A DNA stretch of 64,000 nucleotides. It comes from Palsa-504 sp963739615 (lineage in GTDB: Bacteria; Actinomycetota; Actinomycetes; Streptosporangiales; Streptosporangiaceae). Location of the stretch: assembly GCA_963739615.1 (NCBI GenBank), contig CAVUBD010000016.1, forward strand, positions 186,001-250,000. The letters run 5' to 3'. Below the pieces are notes generated by a model. That model was not told where the DNA came from and did not search any database. It saw only the letters and a list, made by a program, of their open reading frames with translations. The position numbers and the translations under genes are program-made. Below are positions 34,930 through 43,910 of this stretch, in pieces; the first letter of the stretch is position 1; every line of letters starts with the position of its first letter.

Positions 34930-35496
34930 ATGGAACCTCGTCGTGTCGTTACCGGTGTTACTCCAGAAGGTAAGTCAGTATTTACGTCCGATGATCGGCC
35001 CGACGGGATTTCGGTCCAGGCACTGCCGGGCCTGGAGTTCTTCTTGCTCTGGGGCACCGAGGGCGGCCACCCCGTTCTCGGTGCTGGTGACGATGCGGTG
35101 GTCAAGCCATACTTCCCGGCTTTGGGCGGCACGCGGTTCCTGGTCGTCCGCTGGGCCCCAGACCGCCAGGTACCGGAGCCAGTCGGCGATCCAGCCGAGG
35201 TCTCGGCTGAGGCAGAACGATTGCTGCCTGGCCTCCAGGGCGTCATTGAGCCGGATAGTCCCGGTATGCACACGACTGACACTATCGACTACGCTTTCTG
35301 TGCGGACGGCGAGATGTGGCTGAAGCTCGATGACGGCCAGGAAGTGCATCTCACGCCCGGCAGCTGCGTTGTTCAGCGCGGCACCCGCCACGCATGGCAC
35401 AACCGGGGCGACAGGGCCGCCACGATGATTTTCGTCCAGATCGGCGCTGAACGGGATTCGCGTACAGGGTTAACCCTGATCTTTCATCCGGGTTGA
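34930..35496 (+). CDS. Cupin domain protein
   Basis: This encodes 188 residues with AGGAGG nine bases before ATG. The C-terminal cupin reads DTIDYAFCADGEMWLKLDDG, then VHLTPGSCVVQRGTRHAWHN. This is the second cupin motif G-x5-P-x-G-x2-x-H with a conserved H-x-W, while the first has D-Y-A-F in place of the usual His pair. Many such small cupins bind a metal and act in oxidation or sensing; the substrate is unknown. It lies alone between ISKra4 copy 1 and IS1380. Confidence 0.8.
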   Translation: MEPRRVVTGVTPEGKSVFTSDDRPDGISVQALPGLEFFLLWGTEGGHPVLGAGDDAVVKPYFPALGGTRFLVVRWAPDRQVPEPVGDPAEVSAEAERLLPGLQGVIEPDSPGMHTTDTIDYAFCADGEMWLKLDDGQEVHLTPGSCVVQRGTRHAWHNRGDRAATMIFVQIGAERDSRTGLTLIFHPG

Positions 35497-35617
35497 TGGC
35501 TGGCGCTGAGGGTCGGCTGGCCCCGTTTGCGGTCACGATTTTAGCGTCGGGATATGACAATGGCCCGGCTGTCGGGCCGGTGGCCGGGGTTTCCACAGGC
35601 CCCGGGGGGTTCTCCTT

Positions 35618-37283
35618 CCTGGGTCGCAGGGATGGTTTGCGCTGGTCAGGGTGCTTGCGGGAGCGCGTCGATGCGCTGCCACGCGGCCGTGATCGCATCG
35701 GCCCACGGCCAGGTCGCCTGGATTTTCAGGCGCCGTTTCCGCCCTCCGCGGACCAGGCGGGCGGCGGAGTGAAGCACCCGGTAGCGCAGCGTCTTGGGCT
35801 CGGCTTTGGCCAGGTCGCCGTCCAGGGCCAGGAGCTTGAGCCAGGCGAGCAGGATCTGCCCGGTCATCGCCGCGGTCAGCCACGCGGCGTTGATCCCGAA
35901 GTCAAAGGACGGGAAATGGCCGATTCCGCAGTCTTTCCCGGTCCGGATCGCGTCCTCGACCCGGGCCTGGACCCGGTGCGCGACGTCGATGTAGGCGGCC
36001 TGCCCGAGCCAGCCTTTGGTGTCCGCGGGCCGGTTCGTGGCCCACAGGGAGTACCGCCAGCCGTCTGCGGCCTCGAACAGGGTCAGCTGGGCGCCGGGAT
36101 GGGGCCGCTCGCGGCGCGCGAAGACCCGCATCGCCGCGGGCCAGGCCCGCAGCTGGTCCCCGCCAGCGCTGTGCCGCAGCAGCCCGGTCAGCTCGGTGAC
36201 GTGCGCTTCTTCGATCCAGCACGCCCGGTGCGCGCAGGACAGGTTCGCGCAGGCGTCATCGGCGCGGCGCTCGCGGACCTCCCCGCGGCCGTCGACCGCG
36301 GCCTGCCAGGCCTGCTCCGGGACCAGCCGCAGCGCCGTCTTCTCCCGCTCGCTCAGCGCCCACCCGACCGAGTACGTCAGCTCGTACCCGCGGCGGGCGG
36401 CCAGCGTGTCCAGGCGCTTGACCAGGGCGTGACTGGCCCCGGCGCCGTCGCAGGTGACCATCAGCTTGCGCCTGAACTGCGGCGGGATCGCGGCGATCGC
36501 CGCGTCCAGCAGCTGCAGGTGATCCGCGGCGGTGTTGCTGCCCGCCGAGCCGCGGCGCAGCATCCAGGCCAGCGGCTCCCCGCCGGTGTTATCACACACC
36601 GCCAGCAGCGGGTGATGACCGTAACCTTTGAAATTCGCTTCCGCGAGTTCCTTGTCCGAGTGCGCGAACGTCACGGTGGCATCGAGCCGGATGCAGGTCA
36701 CCCCGTCCAGGGTCCGGTCCGCCAGCCGCACCCCCGGCAGCGCGCCGTGCCGGGCCGCGACCTGCGCCCACGCGTGCCGGCGGGCCGTGTTCACCGCCGC
36801 CGTGATCCGCCGGTCCGCCCGGGCCCCGCCGCGGGCGATCTCGGCCAGCGTCCGCCACGCCGTCGGCACCGACGCCACCAGCCCGAACAGCTCCCGCTGA
36901 TCGCGCATCACCCGGAAATCGGAGATCACCCGGGCGCCGTCCGCGACCGCGCACGCCAGATCAGCCATCACCCGGCCCCGGTCATGCACCAGGAACCGCG
37001 GCGTGGCCAGCGCCCGCGACAGCCCGCCGGTCAGGCCCGTCTTATCAGCCAGGTGCCGCAGCAGCACCAGCCCGGCATGCGACACGACACCCTGACCGCC
37101 GCCAGATACCTCCAGGCCCCTGGACCAACCGGTAGTGTGCATGCAGAAAGTGCTCCTCGAACTCGGGCCGGCAAGGACTTCGAACACCCTCACTGTCCCA
37201 GCTCAGGAGCACTTTTTACGTCAGGCACACCGCCCAGCCCTCAAACCCCTATGAAAAGCCATCCTTATCCCGGGGGGATGGTC
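35618..37283 (-). mobile_element. IS1380 family element (ends approximate)
   Basis: The transposase gene is flanked by imperfect inverted repeats. The left one (about 35618..35640) contains CCTGGGTCGCAGGGATGG. The right one (about 37258..37283), reversed, contains CCCGGGATAAGGATGG. I could not fix a target duplication, so the borders carry a few bases of uncertainty. Confidence 0.65.
35646..37142 (-). CDS. IS1380 family transposase
   Basis: This encodes 498 residues starting MHTTGWSRGLEVSGGGQGVV in the family's usual way; an upstream ATG at 37193 is less likely. Catalytic landmarks are TCIRLDATVTFAHSDKELAE near 150, MVTCDGAGASHALVKRLDTL near 250 and a later DVAHRVQARVEDAIRTGKD with the Glu. 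NTGGEPLAWMLRRGSAGSNT is the conserved family block. No frame damage is visible. Confidence 0.9.
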   Translation of the reverse strand: MHTTGWSRGLEVSGGGQGVVSHAGLVLLRHLADKTGLTGGLSRALATPRFLVHDRGRVMADLACAVADGARVISDFRVMRDQRELFGLVASVPTAWRTLAEIARGGARADRRITAAVNTARRHAWAQVAARHGALPGVRLADRTLDGVTCIRLDATVTFAHSDKELAEANFKGYGHHPLLAVCDNTGGEPLAWMLRRGSAGSNTAADHLQLLDAAIAAIPPQFRRKLMVTCDGAGASHALVKRLDTLAARRGYELTYSVGWALSEREKTALRLVPEQAWQAAVDGRGEVRERRADDACANLSCAHRACWIEEAHVTELTGLLRHSAGGDQLRAWPAAMRVFARRERPHPGAQLTLFEAADGWRYSLWATNRPADTKGWLGQAAYIDVAHRVQARVEDAIRTGKDCGIGHFPSFDFGINAAWLTAAMTGQILLAWLKLLALDGDLAKAEPKTLRYRVLHSAARLVRGGRKRRLKIQATWPWADAITAAWQRIDALPQAP

Positions 37284-37579
37284 GCATACGCGAGAAAATC
37301 CGGGGGCCAGCCTGCGGCGCCGTAGCCGGCTGGGTTTGTCCCGGCTGGGGTGCTGTGCCTGGCACACCTTGCGGTTCGCGGGATGATGGTGCGGGCTGCC
37401 CGTGACGCCGAGCTTCTTTGGGACAAGAGCCCGTTGAAAAGCCTGGCGCTGGGATCCGGACCCGGAGGGTCGCTTCCTGTTGCCTCGAGCACGCTGGTCA
37501 GACTTCGCGTTCACGCACTGACCGCGGATCCCCGGGCAGCCCGCTGATCTTCCGATCGGTTCCAGCATAGGAGGGTGCG
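37284..37579 (+). ncRNA. IS110 5' non-coding region, candidate bridge RNA
   Basis: About 300 bp without protein-like frames separates IS1380 from the IS110 transposase start. In IS110 elements the region before the gene encodes a structured bridge RNA that pairs with target and donor DNA. GC-rich complementary segments are present (for example GCGGCGCC at 37315 and CCGGCTGGG near 37330), but I cannot define loops by eye. The call rests on position. Confidence 0.35.
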
Positions 37580-37837
37580 GTGCGCAAGCCGCAGGTGATC
37601 CCGGATGAGGATCACGAGGTCGTATATGAGCGGGTGGCCGCGGTGGACGTGGCCAAGGCGGCCGGGGTGGTGTGCATGCGCACCCCGGACCCGGCCCGGC
37701 CGGGCCGGTTCGTCAACCGGATCTGGGATAACGTGCCGGCGACCCGGGCGCGGATCGCCGAGCTGGGCCGGGAACTGCTCCGGCACCAGGTGCAGATGGT
37801 GACGCTGGAGAGTACCAGCGACTACTGGCGGATATGG
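37580..37837 (+). CDS. IS110 transposase, 5' exon
   Basis: GTG at 37580 with GGAGGG seven bases upstream opens 86 codons. They read VYERVAAVDVAKAAGVVCMR (first DEDD Asp) and HQVQMVTLESTSDYWRIW (Glu). The frame then enters intron sequence. In uninterrupted relatives W-R-I-W is followed directly by an aromatic pair and L-E, as found at 40239. The split therefore separates the Asp and Glu of the RuvC-like site from its last two Asp residues. Confidence 0.85.
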
Positions 37838-38367
37838 CTGCGCCGCGAGGCGCCTTGTTGTATTCCCGGCTTAGCCGGGAGGAATTTGGAGGATATTCCT
37901 GGGTCCGATGGCTTACTCAAGATCCGAAAGGTGAAGGGGACAACAGCATGCCAGGAAACCAGTGGCCGTGCCAATGCGTATGGGCGGCGCGCTGGGGGAC
38001 CCGCGCGATATGGCTAAAGCTAAACTGCCTCAACCCTAATCTCCAGAAGGGGTAACGTCACCCCTGCCGGAAAGACGCCTGAAACCGGTGCCGTCCCTGC
38101 GCCCGCATGACCAGATGGCGGGCGCACCTCCAGGGACAGGAGCGATGCCCAGCGAGGGCATTCAAGGAGATGAGTGGGGAGCCTAAGTCGCGCTATCACG
38201 TATGACAAGGACGAACGCGGGATCACCGTTAAGGGGCGCGAGCCCTACGGTGACACAGGCCTCGTAATAGTCGCGGGAGTAACGACCCGCCAGGGAGGAC
38301 GGGAAAGCCGTCCGCAGGGCGAAGGGGGCTAGGTGATGAGGATGTTCACGGACTGGAGGCATGCGTA

Positions 38368-40158
38368 ATGCAGAGCGCCGAAGCGGTCGTGGAGATCCTG
38401 CGTGCACGCGGCAGGCGGGGCCTGCCGTGCGAGAGGCTGTACCGGCAACTGTTCAACATTGAGCTGTTCCTGATGGCCTGGGGCCGCATCTACGCCAACG
38501 ACGGCGCGATGACCCCCGGGATCAACGGGGAAACCGCGGACGGCATGTCACTGGCCAAGATCGGGCGGATCATCGATGCGCTGCGCCACGAGCGCTACCG
38601 GTTCCAGCCAGTCAAACGGGTCTACATCCCGAAAAAGAGCGGAAGCAAAATGCGGCCGCTCGGCCTGCCGTCATGGTCGGATAAACTGGTCGGCGAAGTG
38701 GTGCGCATCCTGCTGGAAGCGTACTATGAGCCCCGGTTTTCCGGACGATCCCACGGTTTCCGTCCCGGACGAGGATGCCACACCGCGCTGACGGAAGTGG
38801 CGAACACCTGGAAAGGGACAACCTGGTTTATTGAGGGTGACATATCCGACTGCTTCGGGTCGCTTGACCATGAGGTCATGATATCCGTCCTGGCGGAGCA
38901 CATTCACGATAACCGGTTCCTGCGGCTGATCAAGGGAATGCTCCGGGCCGGGTACCTGGAGGACTGGGTGTGGAACGCGACGCTTTCCGGTGCTCCGCAG
39001 GGCGGCGTTGTTTCCCCTGTCCTTTCCAATATTTACCTGGACCGGCTGGACAAGTTCGCCGAGACAGTCCTCATCCCGGAATATACCCGGGGCTCCCGCA
39101 GGGTAGCCAATCCTGCGGGAAGAAAGGTGGACAGCGCGATGGCCGCCGCCCGCGAGCGCGGGGACCGGGCCACGGCCCGGAAGCTGCGTCAGCAGCGGCG
39201 CGGCCTGCCGTACGGGGATCCCCGTGACCCCGGCTACCGCAGGCTCCGGTATACCCGGTACGCCGATGACCATCTCCTCGGGTTCACCGGCCCGAAGGCC
39301 GAAGCGGAGGAAATCAAGCAGCGCCTCGCCCGGTTCCTGCGCGACGAGCTCAAGCTGGAACTGTCGGCGGACAAGACGCTGATCACCCACGCCCGTACCC
39401 AGAAGGCGCGGTTCCTCGGCTACGACATCATCGCCCAGCACTCGCTGACCCGGCCCGCCGTCAACGGCGTGATGGGACTGCGCGTGCCCCGGGAGGTGAT
39501 CACGGCCAGGCAAGCCCCCCACCTGGTCCACGGCACACCGTGGTACCGGCCCGGCCTGCTGAACCTGGACGACCTCCAGATCATCAGCACCTACGGCCAG
39601 GAGTACCGGGGGCTCATCCAGTACTACCTGCTCGCCGGGAACGTTCATGAACTGGACCGGCTGCACCGCACGGCCCAGGTGTCGATGCTGAAGACCCTGG
39701 CCTGCAAGCACCGCTCGACAGTGACGAAGATGGCCCGCAAGTACAAGGCCACGATCGTCACCGAGCACGGGCCGCGTGCCTGTTACGAGGCCCGCAAGGA
39801 GCGGCCGGGCAGGAAACCACTGGTCGCACGGTTCGGCGGCATCCCGCTGAAAAGGCAGCGCAAGGCGGTCATCGACGACCGCCTGCCCGCCCCGCCCATC
39901 CGCCGCAGGGAGCTGATCACCCGGCTCCTGAGAGGCGAATGCGAGTGGTGCGGCCAGCGGGCCGAGGTGGAAACCCACCAGGTCCGCAAGCTGGCCGACC
40001 TCACCTCGCCGGGCAGGCAGCCGCCCGCCTGGGCGGTCCTGATGGCGAGAATGCGGCGCAAGACGCTCATCGTCTGCGCACCCTGCCACCAGGCCATCCA
40101 CGGCGGGAAGCCAGCCGCGACCTGCACGTCAACATCGCTGGAGAGCCGGGTGCATTGA
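38368..40158 (+). CDS. Group II intron reverse transcriptase/maturase with HNH domain
   Basis: This encodes 596 residues. The RT fingers-palm blocks are YIPKKSGSKMRPLGLPSWSD near 90, SHGFRPGRGCHTAL near 130, GDISDCFGSLDH near 157, LSGAPQGGVVSPVLSNIYLD near 206, and YADD at residues 298-301. Maturase domain X follows around 400-480. The C-terminal HNH endonuclease has CEWCGQ, ETHQVRKLADL and VCAPCHQAIHGGKP. It promotes splicing and target-primed reverse transcription. All motifs are intact. The stop lies inside domain V. Confidence 0.93.
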   Translation: MQSAEAVVEILRARGRRGLPCERLYRQLFNIELFLMAWGRIYANDGAMTPGINGETADGMSLAKIGRIIDALRHERYRFQPVKRVYIPKKSGSKMRPLGLPSWSDKLVGEVVRILLEAYYEPRFSGRSHGFRPGRGCHTALTEVANTWKGTTWFIEGDISDCFGSLDHEVMISVLAEHIHDNRFLRLIKGMLRAGYLEDWVWNATLSGAPQGGVVSPVLSNIYLDRLDKFAETVLIPEYTRGSRRVANPAGRKVDSAMAAARERGDRATARKLRQQRRGLPYGDPRDPGYRRLRYTRYADDHLLGFTGPKAEAEEIKQRLARFLRDELKLELSADKTLITHARTQKARFLGYDIIAQHSLTRPAVNGVMGLRVPREVITARQAPHLVHGTPWYRPGLLNLDDLQIISTYGQEYRGLIQYYLLAGNVHELDRLHRTAQVSMLKTLACKHRSTVTKMARKYKATIVTEHGPRACYEARKERPGRKPLVARFGGIPLKRQRKAVIDDRLPAPPIRRRELITRLLRGECEWCGQRAEVETHQVRKLADLTSPGRQPPAWAVLMARMRRKTLIVCAPCHQAIHGGKPAATCTSTSLESRVH

Positions 40159-40176
40159 AAGGTGCCCGCCCGGTTC
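40143..40176 (+). ncRNA. Group II intron domain V
   Basis: The 34 nt begin GAGCCGGGTGC, have a TTGAAAGG cap region and end GCCCGGTTC. This is the length and base pairing of domain V with the AGC catalytic triad at positions 2-4. The maturase stop codon (40156..40158) falls in its apical part, so 16 bases of domain V are also coding. Confidence 0.8.
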
Positions 40177-40238
40177 GGACCGGGGGTCGCCGGAAAAGGA
40201 CCTGCGCCACAGGCACCTCGCCGGCGGCCTACCGGTGT

Positions 40239-41345
40239 TATTACGTGCTGGAAAGCCTGGGCCTGGCGGTCCAGCTGGTCTCCGCGTCGCAGGCCAGGAA
40301 CCTGAAGGGCCGGCCGAAGACGGACCGGCTGGATGCGATGTGGCTGGCCCGGCTGACCCAGCACGGGATGCTGCGGCCCAGCTTCGTGCCGCCGGCCGCG
40401 ATCCGGCGGGTGCGGGACTTCACCCGGGCCCGGCAGGACCTGGTCCGGGAGCGGACCCGGTGCCTGCAGCGTCTGGAGAAGCTGCTGGAAGACGCCATGG
40501 TCAAGATCACCTCGGTGGCCAGGGACGGGATGAAGGCCAAGTCGGTGGTGGCGATGGTGGCCGCGCTGATCGCCGGGGAACGCGACCCGCGCACGCTCGC
40601 GGACCTGGCCAAGGGGCCGCTGCGCGGCAAGCGGGACGCCCTCGCCGAGGCGCTGGACGGCATGTTCGACTCCCACCACGGCGTGATCGCGCAGATGCTG
40701 CTGGACCAGGTCGCGTTCCTGGACCAGCGCATCACCCAGATGGAAGACCAGGCGATCGCGGCGCTGGCCCAGGTGGAGGAGTCCTGGGGGGTGGACGCCA
40801 CCGGGGAGACCGGGCCCGGCTGCGGCACCGGCCCGGACTCGCTGGTGCTGGCCGCCGCACACCGGCTGGCCGAGATCCCCGGCATCAGCGTGTGGCTGGC
40901 CATCGTGATCATCGCCGAGATCGGCCTGAACATGACCGCCTTCCCCACCCCGGCGCACCTGGTCTCCTGGATCGGGCTGTGCCGGTCCGCCGCCCAGTCC
41001 GGCACCCGGCACGGCAAGGGCAAGCAGAAGAAGGGCAACAGCTATGCCCGCGCCGCCGCCGGGCAGGCCGCCCTCGGCGCCGCCGGCACCGATACCTTCC
41101 TCGGTGAACGGTACCGGCGCATCGCCCGCCGCCGCGGCGGGGCCATCGCCCAGGTCGCCGTCGCCCGCTCCATCATGATCATCGTCTGGCACCTGCTGTC
41201 TGACCCCGCCGCCCGCTACCGCGACCTCGGCCCGGACTGGCACGCCAGGCGCACCAGCCGGGACAAGAAGATCCGCACCCACATCCGCGGCCTGAAGGCC
41301 CTCGGCGTCAGCGTCGCCATCACCGACGACGACCAGGCCGCCTGA
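40239..41345 (+). CDS. IS110 transposase, 3' exon
   Basis: The 369 codons, including the stop, read YYVLESLGLAVQLVSASQAR, then GRPKTDRLDAMWLARLTQHG with the last two catalytic Asp residues. The Tnp domain follows with AEIPGISVWLAIVIIAEIG and HLVSWIGLCRSAAQSGTRHG. Spliced to the 5' exon, the protein would have about 454 residues. Without splicing there is no start. The frame is open throughout, so the element may be active if the intron splices. Confidence 0.88.
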   Translation, partial: YYVLESLGLAVQLVSASQARNLKGRPKTDRLDAMWLARLTQHGMLRPSFVPPAAIRRVRDFTRARQDLVRERTRCLQRLEKLLEDAMVKITSVARDGMKAKSVVAMVAALIAGERDPRTLADLAKGPLRGKRDALAEALDGMFDSHHGVIAQMLLDQVAFLDQRITQMEDQAIAALAQVEESWGVDATGETGPGCGTGPDSLVLAAAHRLAEIPGISVWLAIVIIAEIGLNMTAFPTPAHLVSWIGLCRSAAQSGTRHGKGKQKKGNSYARAAAGQAALGAAGTDTFLGERYRRIARRRGGAIAQVAVARSIMIIVWHLLSDPAARYRDLGPDWHARRTSRDKKIRTHIRGLKALGVSVAITDDDQAA

Positions 41346-41626
41346 CCCGCACAACCGGACACCGTAACGCTCTGACCAGGCCCGAAACCAGCCACAGCCG
41401 CCGGGCCCGCGTCAGCACGCCCGCACGCCTGGCCCACGTGAGATGACGTCCCGCCAGAAACCGCCGGCGTCGCTGCCGCGCTACGGGGCAGGCAGGCTCC
41501 CGGGTCCCGCCACCGCCAGCCCGGCGCCGCTGCCGCGCGCATAACCGCAGGCCAGCGCATGGCCGAGGTCCGCTGCCGCGCTGCGGCTAGAGTGGATTTT
41601 CTTGGTCAGACAGGGTTAAGTTCGGT
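41346..41626. other. IS110 right flank, no gene
   Basis: Positions 41440..41590 hold short repeats of GCTGCCGCGC (four occurrences between 41471 and 41583), probably part of the IS110 right end or its flank. Confidence 0.4.
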
Positions 41627-41734
41627 TGGGTGCAGCTCTTCTTGAGGGACTGCTGACCAGGAGTTTTTCCGGATGACCGGCTGATCGGCGATGTCGTCTT
41701 CTACCGTCGTGTGCAGGGGGCAAGGAGGCGGTGG

Positions 41735-42250
41735 ATGGGCTCGCTGATCGAGGAACTCAAGCGCAGGGAGGCGGCTGCCCGGGCCGAGGCGGACCGGTTG
41801 CGCAGCCGGATCGAGGACCTTTCGCTGGACCTGGCCCGGGCCGAGGAACAGGCCTCGCGGCTGGCGATCGCCCGGGAGGAAATCACTCGGGTGCTGGAGG
41901 AACCTCCCGGCACGGAACTGGCCGGCGGGCAGCCGGACGTGCCTGTGAAAGAGCCCGGGCCGGGCTCGCCGATCGGGATGGTGACGGTGCTGCCGTGGCA
42001 GGAGGGCGCCGATGCGTCGGTGCTGCCGCAGTCTTATCAGGACCTGGTAGAGGTCGTGACCGATGCCGGCCGTCCGCTGCGGGCGGCGGAGATCGCCGCT
42101 GCGGCGGGGCTGGACACGGGCAAGGCGAAGGTGGAGGGCCTGCGGTCGAAGCTGAAGCGGCTGGCCGGGCGGGGCTGGCTGGCCGAGGAACCCGGGGGCC
42201 TGTTCACGCTGCCGGCACACGCAGGGAAAACACCGAAACCCGGACGGTAA
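41735..42250 (+). CDS. ISKra4 accessory protein (copy 2)
   Basis: This encodes 171 residues, a homologue of the protein at 31490. The coiled coil MGSLIEELKRREAAARAEAD leads to LSLDLARAEEQASRLAIARE. The C-terminal domain reads VLPWQEGADASVLPQSYQDL and AAAGLDTGKAKVEGLRSKLK, then RGWLAEEPGGLFTLP. AAGGAGG precedes the ATG. The linker differs most from copy 1, while the N- and C-terminal parts are conserved, which supports two functional domains. Confidence 0.75.
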   Translation: MGSLIEELKRREAAARAEADRLRSRIEDLSLDLARAEEQASRLAIAREEITRVLEEPPGTELAGGQPDVPVKEPGPGSPIGMVTVLPWQEGADASVLPQSYQDLVEVVTDAGRPLRAAEIAAAAGLDTGKAKVEGLRSKLKRLAGRGWLAEEPGGLFTLPAHAGKTPKPGR

Positions 42251-42314
42251 CGGGTTCTTCTTCCTAGGTTCGAAGGTGCAACCCAGTCAGAACCCTCAAG
42301 GAAGAAGAACCCTC

Positions 42315-43841
42315 ATGGAAGCGTATGCCTCGGTTCCCCCTGATGATCCGTTCGCCGTATCGAAAGAAATGTTCACCGCCCTGGCCGCCGAGCTCGCCGG
42401 GCCCGCCGCGGCCGGGCTGGTCGTCACCGAGGTCGAGGAACTCCTGGACGAGCGGGGACGGGAGGTGCTGCGGCAGTTGCTGCAGGACCACCTGGACCTG
42501 CGGGCGGCACGGGAGGAACACGAGGCCCGGGAGCACCGCGCCCCGGTGACGGGGACGGACGGGATCACCCGGACCCGGCTGGAGACGGGCCACGGCCGAC
42601 TCCTGGCCACGCTGTTCGGCACGGTCCGGGTCACCCGGTGCGCCTGGCGCCGCCCGGGAACGGGCAACTACTGCCCGGCCGACGCCGCCCTGTCCCTGCC
42701 GGCCGGGCTGCACTCCCATTCCCTGGCAAAGCTGGCCGCGCTCGAGGCGCCCCGCGGCTCGTTCGACGACGCGCACGACGCGATCGCCCGCCGGTGCGGG
42801 CCGGTCATCGGCAAGCGGCAGGTCGAGCAGTCCGTGACGGGCGCCGCCGCCGGCATCCCCGCCTTCTACGCCGCCCGGATTCCCGAGCCGTGCACGTCCC
42901 GGACCCTGCTGGTGCTGTCCGCCGACTCCAAGGGCATCGTGATGCGGCCCGGGGCACTGCGCGCCGCCACCGCGAAGGCCGCCGCCCGCCTGGGCAAGAT
43001 GCGCACCCGGCTGACGGCCGGGGAGAAACCGAACCGCAAGAGAATGGCCACCCTGGTCACCGTGTACGACGCCGGGCCGGCCAGGCGCCGCCCGCACGAC
43101 GTGATCGCCCCGCCCGGCGGACGGCACGGCGCCCGCCGGCTCCGGCCCGGGCCGAAGGCCCTGGCCAAGTGGCTGGCCGGGTCAGTCCGGAAAGACCCGG
43201 CCGAAATGATCGCCGCCGCCTTCGACGAGGCAGCGGCCCGCGACCCGCAGCACCTGCGGACCTGGGTCGTCCTGGTCGACGGGGCCGAGCACCAGCTGGA
43301 CCTGATCCGCGCCGAGGCCGCCCGCCGCGCCGTCACGATCCACGTCGTCATCGACCTCATCCACGTCCTGGAATACATCTGGAAAGCCGCGTGGAGCCTG
43401 CACGAGGCCGGCGACCCCGCCGCCGAGGACTGGGTTGCGGTCAAGGCACTCGCGGTCCTGGCCGGCGACAGCGACCGGGCCGCGGAGGAGATCACCGCCG
43501 AGGCCGACTCTGCCGGCCTGTCCGGCAGCCAGCGGAACGGCGCAGACGCCTGCGCGCGCTACCTGAACGCCAGGCACGAATACCTGCGCTACGACCAGGC
43601 CCTCGCAGCCGGCTGGCCCATCGCGACCGGCGTCATCGAGGGAGCATGCCGGCATCTCATCGCCGACCGTCTCGACATAGGAGGGGCCAGATGGGGCCTG
43701 GACGGCGCCGAAGCCGTCCTGACCCTGCGCGCGGTAATCAGCAACGGCGACTTCGACGAGTACTGGCGCTTCCACCTCGCCCGCGAGCACCAGCGCCTCT
43801 ACCCCGGCACGAAGCAGGGCCAGTACACACTCGGTGCCTGA
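42315..43841 (+). CDS. ISKra4 family transposase (copy 2)
   Basis: This encodes 508 residues, the same length as copy 1 and collinear with it. The Asp residues lie in LVLSADSKGIVM and VVIDLIHVLEYIWKAAWSLH, and the Glu in WPIATGVIEGACRHLIADRL. The conserved block KMRTRLTAGEKPNRKRMATL is present. An AGGAAGAAGAAC sequence stands before the ATG in both copies. The frame is intact. Confidence 0.92.
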   Translation: MEAYASVPPDDPFAVSKEMFTALAAELAGPAAAGLVVTEVEELLDERGREVLRQLLQDHLDLRAAREEHEAREHRAPVTGTDGITRTRLETGHGRLLATLFGTVRVTRCAWRRPGTGNYCPADAALSLPAGLHSHSLAKLAALEAPRGSFDDAHDAIARRCGPVIGKRQVEQSVTGAAAGIPAFYAARIPEPCTSRTLLVLSADSKGIVMRPGALRAATAKAAARLGKMRTRLTAGEKPNRKRMATLVTVYDAGPARRRPHDVIAPPGGRHGARRLRPGPKALAKWLAGSVRKDPAEMIAAAFDEAAARDPQHLRTWVVLVDGAEHQLDLIRAEAARRAVTIHVVIDLIHVLEYIWKAAWSLHEAGDPAAEDWVAVKALAVLAGDSDRAAEEITAEADSAGLSGSQRNGADACARYLNARHEYLRYDQALAAGWPIATGVIEGACRHLIADRLDIGGARWGLDGAEAVLTLRAVISNGDFDEYWRFHLAREHQRLYPGTKQGQYTLGA

Positions 43842-43910
43842 GCCGCCTCCTCACTCCAGAAGAGCTACACCCAGTTCGGTTTCAGGGTTCAGGCTCCGGC
43901 AGGGCGGGTA

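Larger units (their letters stand above)
37838..40238 (+). mobile_element. Group II intron inserted in IS110 transposase gene
   Basis: About 2.4 kb separates exon codons that join as R-I-W and Y-Y-V-L-E. It contains a structured 5' region of 500 bp (hairpins such as CCCGGCTTAGCCGGG at 37865), a reverse transcriptase ORF, a 34-nt domain V at 40143..40176 and a hairpin fitting domain VI at about 40186..40230. The exact splice sites are not resolved. The 5' end after ATATGG reads CTGCGCC, where GTGYG is usual, so either junction could shift by a few bases. Confidence 0.8.
41627..43873 (+). mobile_element. ISKra4 family element, copy 2
   Basis: The 2247-bp element has ends TGGGTGCAGCTCTTCTTGAG and, reversed, TGGGTGTAGCTCTTCTGGAG. 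It is flanked by the 7-bp duplication GTTCGGT (41620..41626 and 43874..43880). It carries the same two-gene layout as copy 1 but clearly diverged sequence, so the two are related elements and not a recent duplication. Confidence 0.9.

Noticed and set aside
35493..37325. 610-codon open frame opposite the IS1380 transposase
   Set aside because: Arg/Pro/Gly-rich shadow frame. The real gene is on the minus strand with all catalytic blocks.
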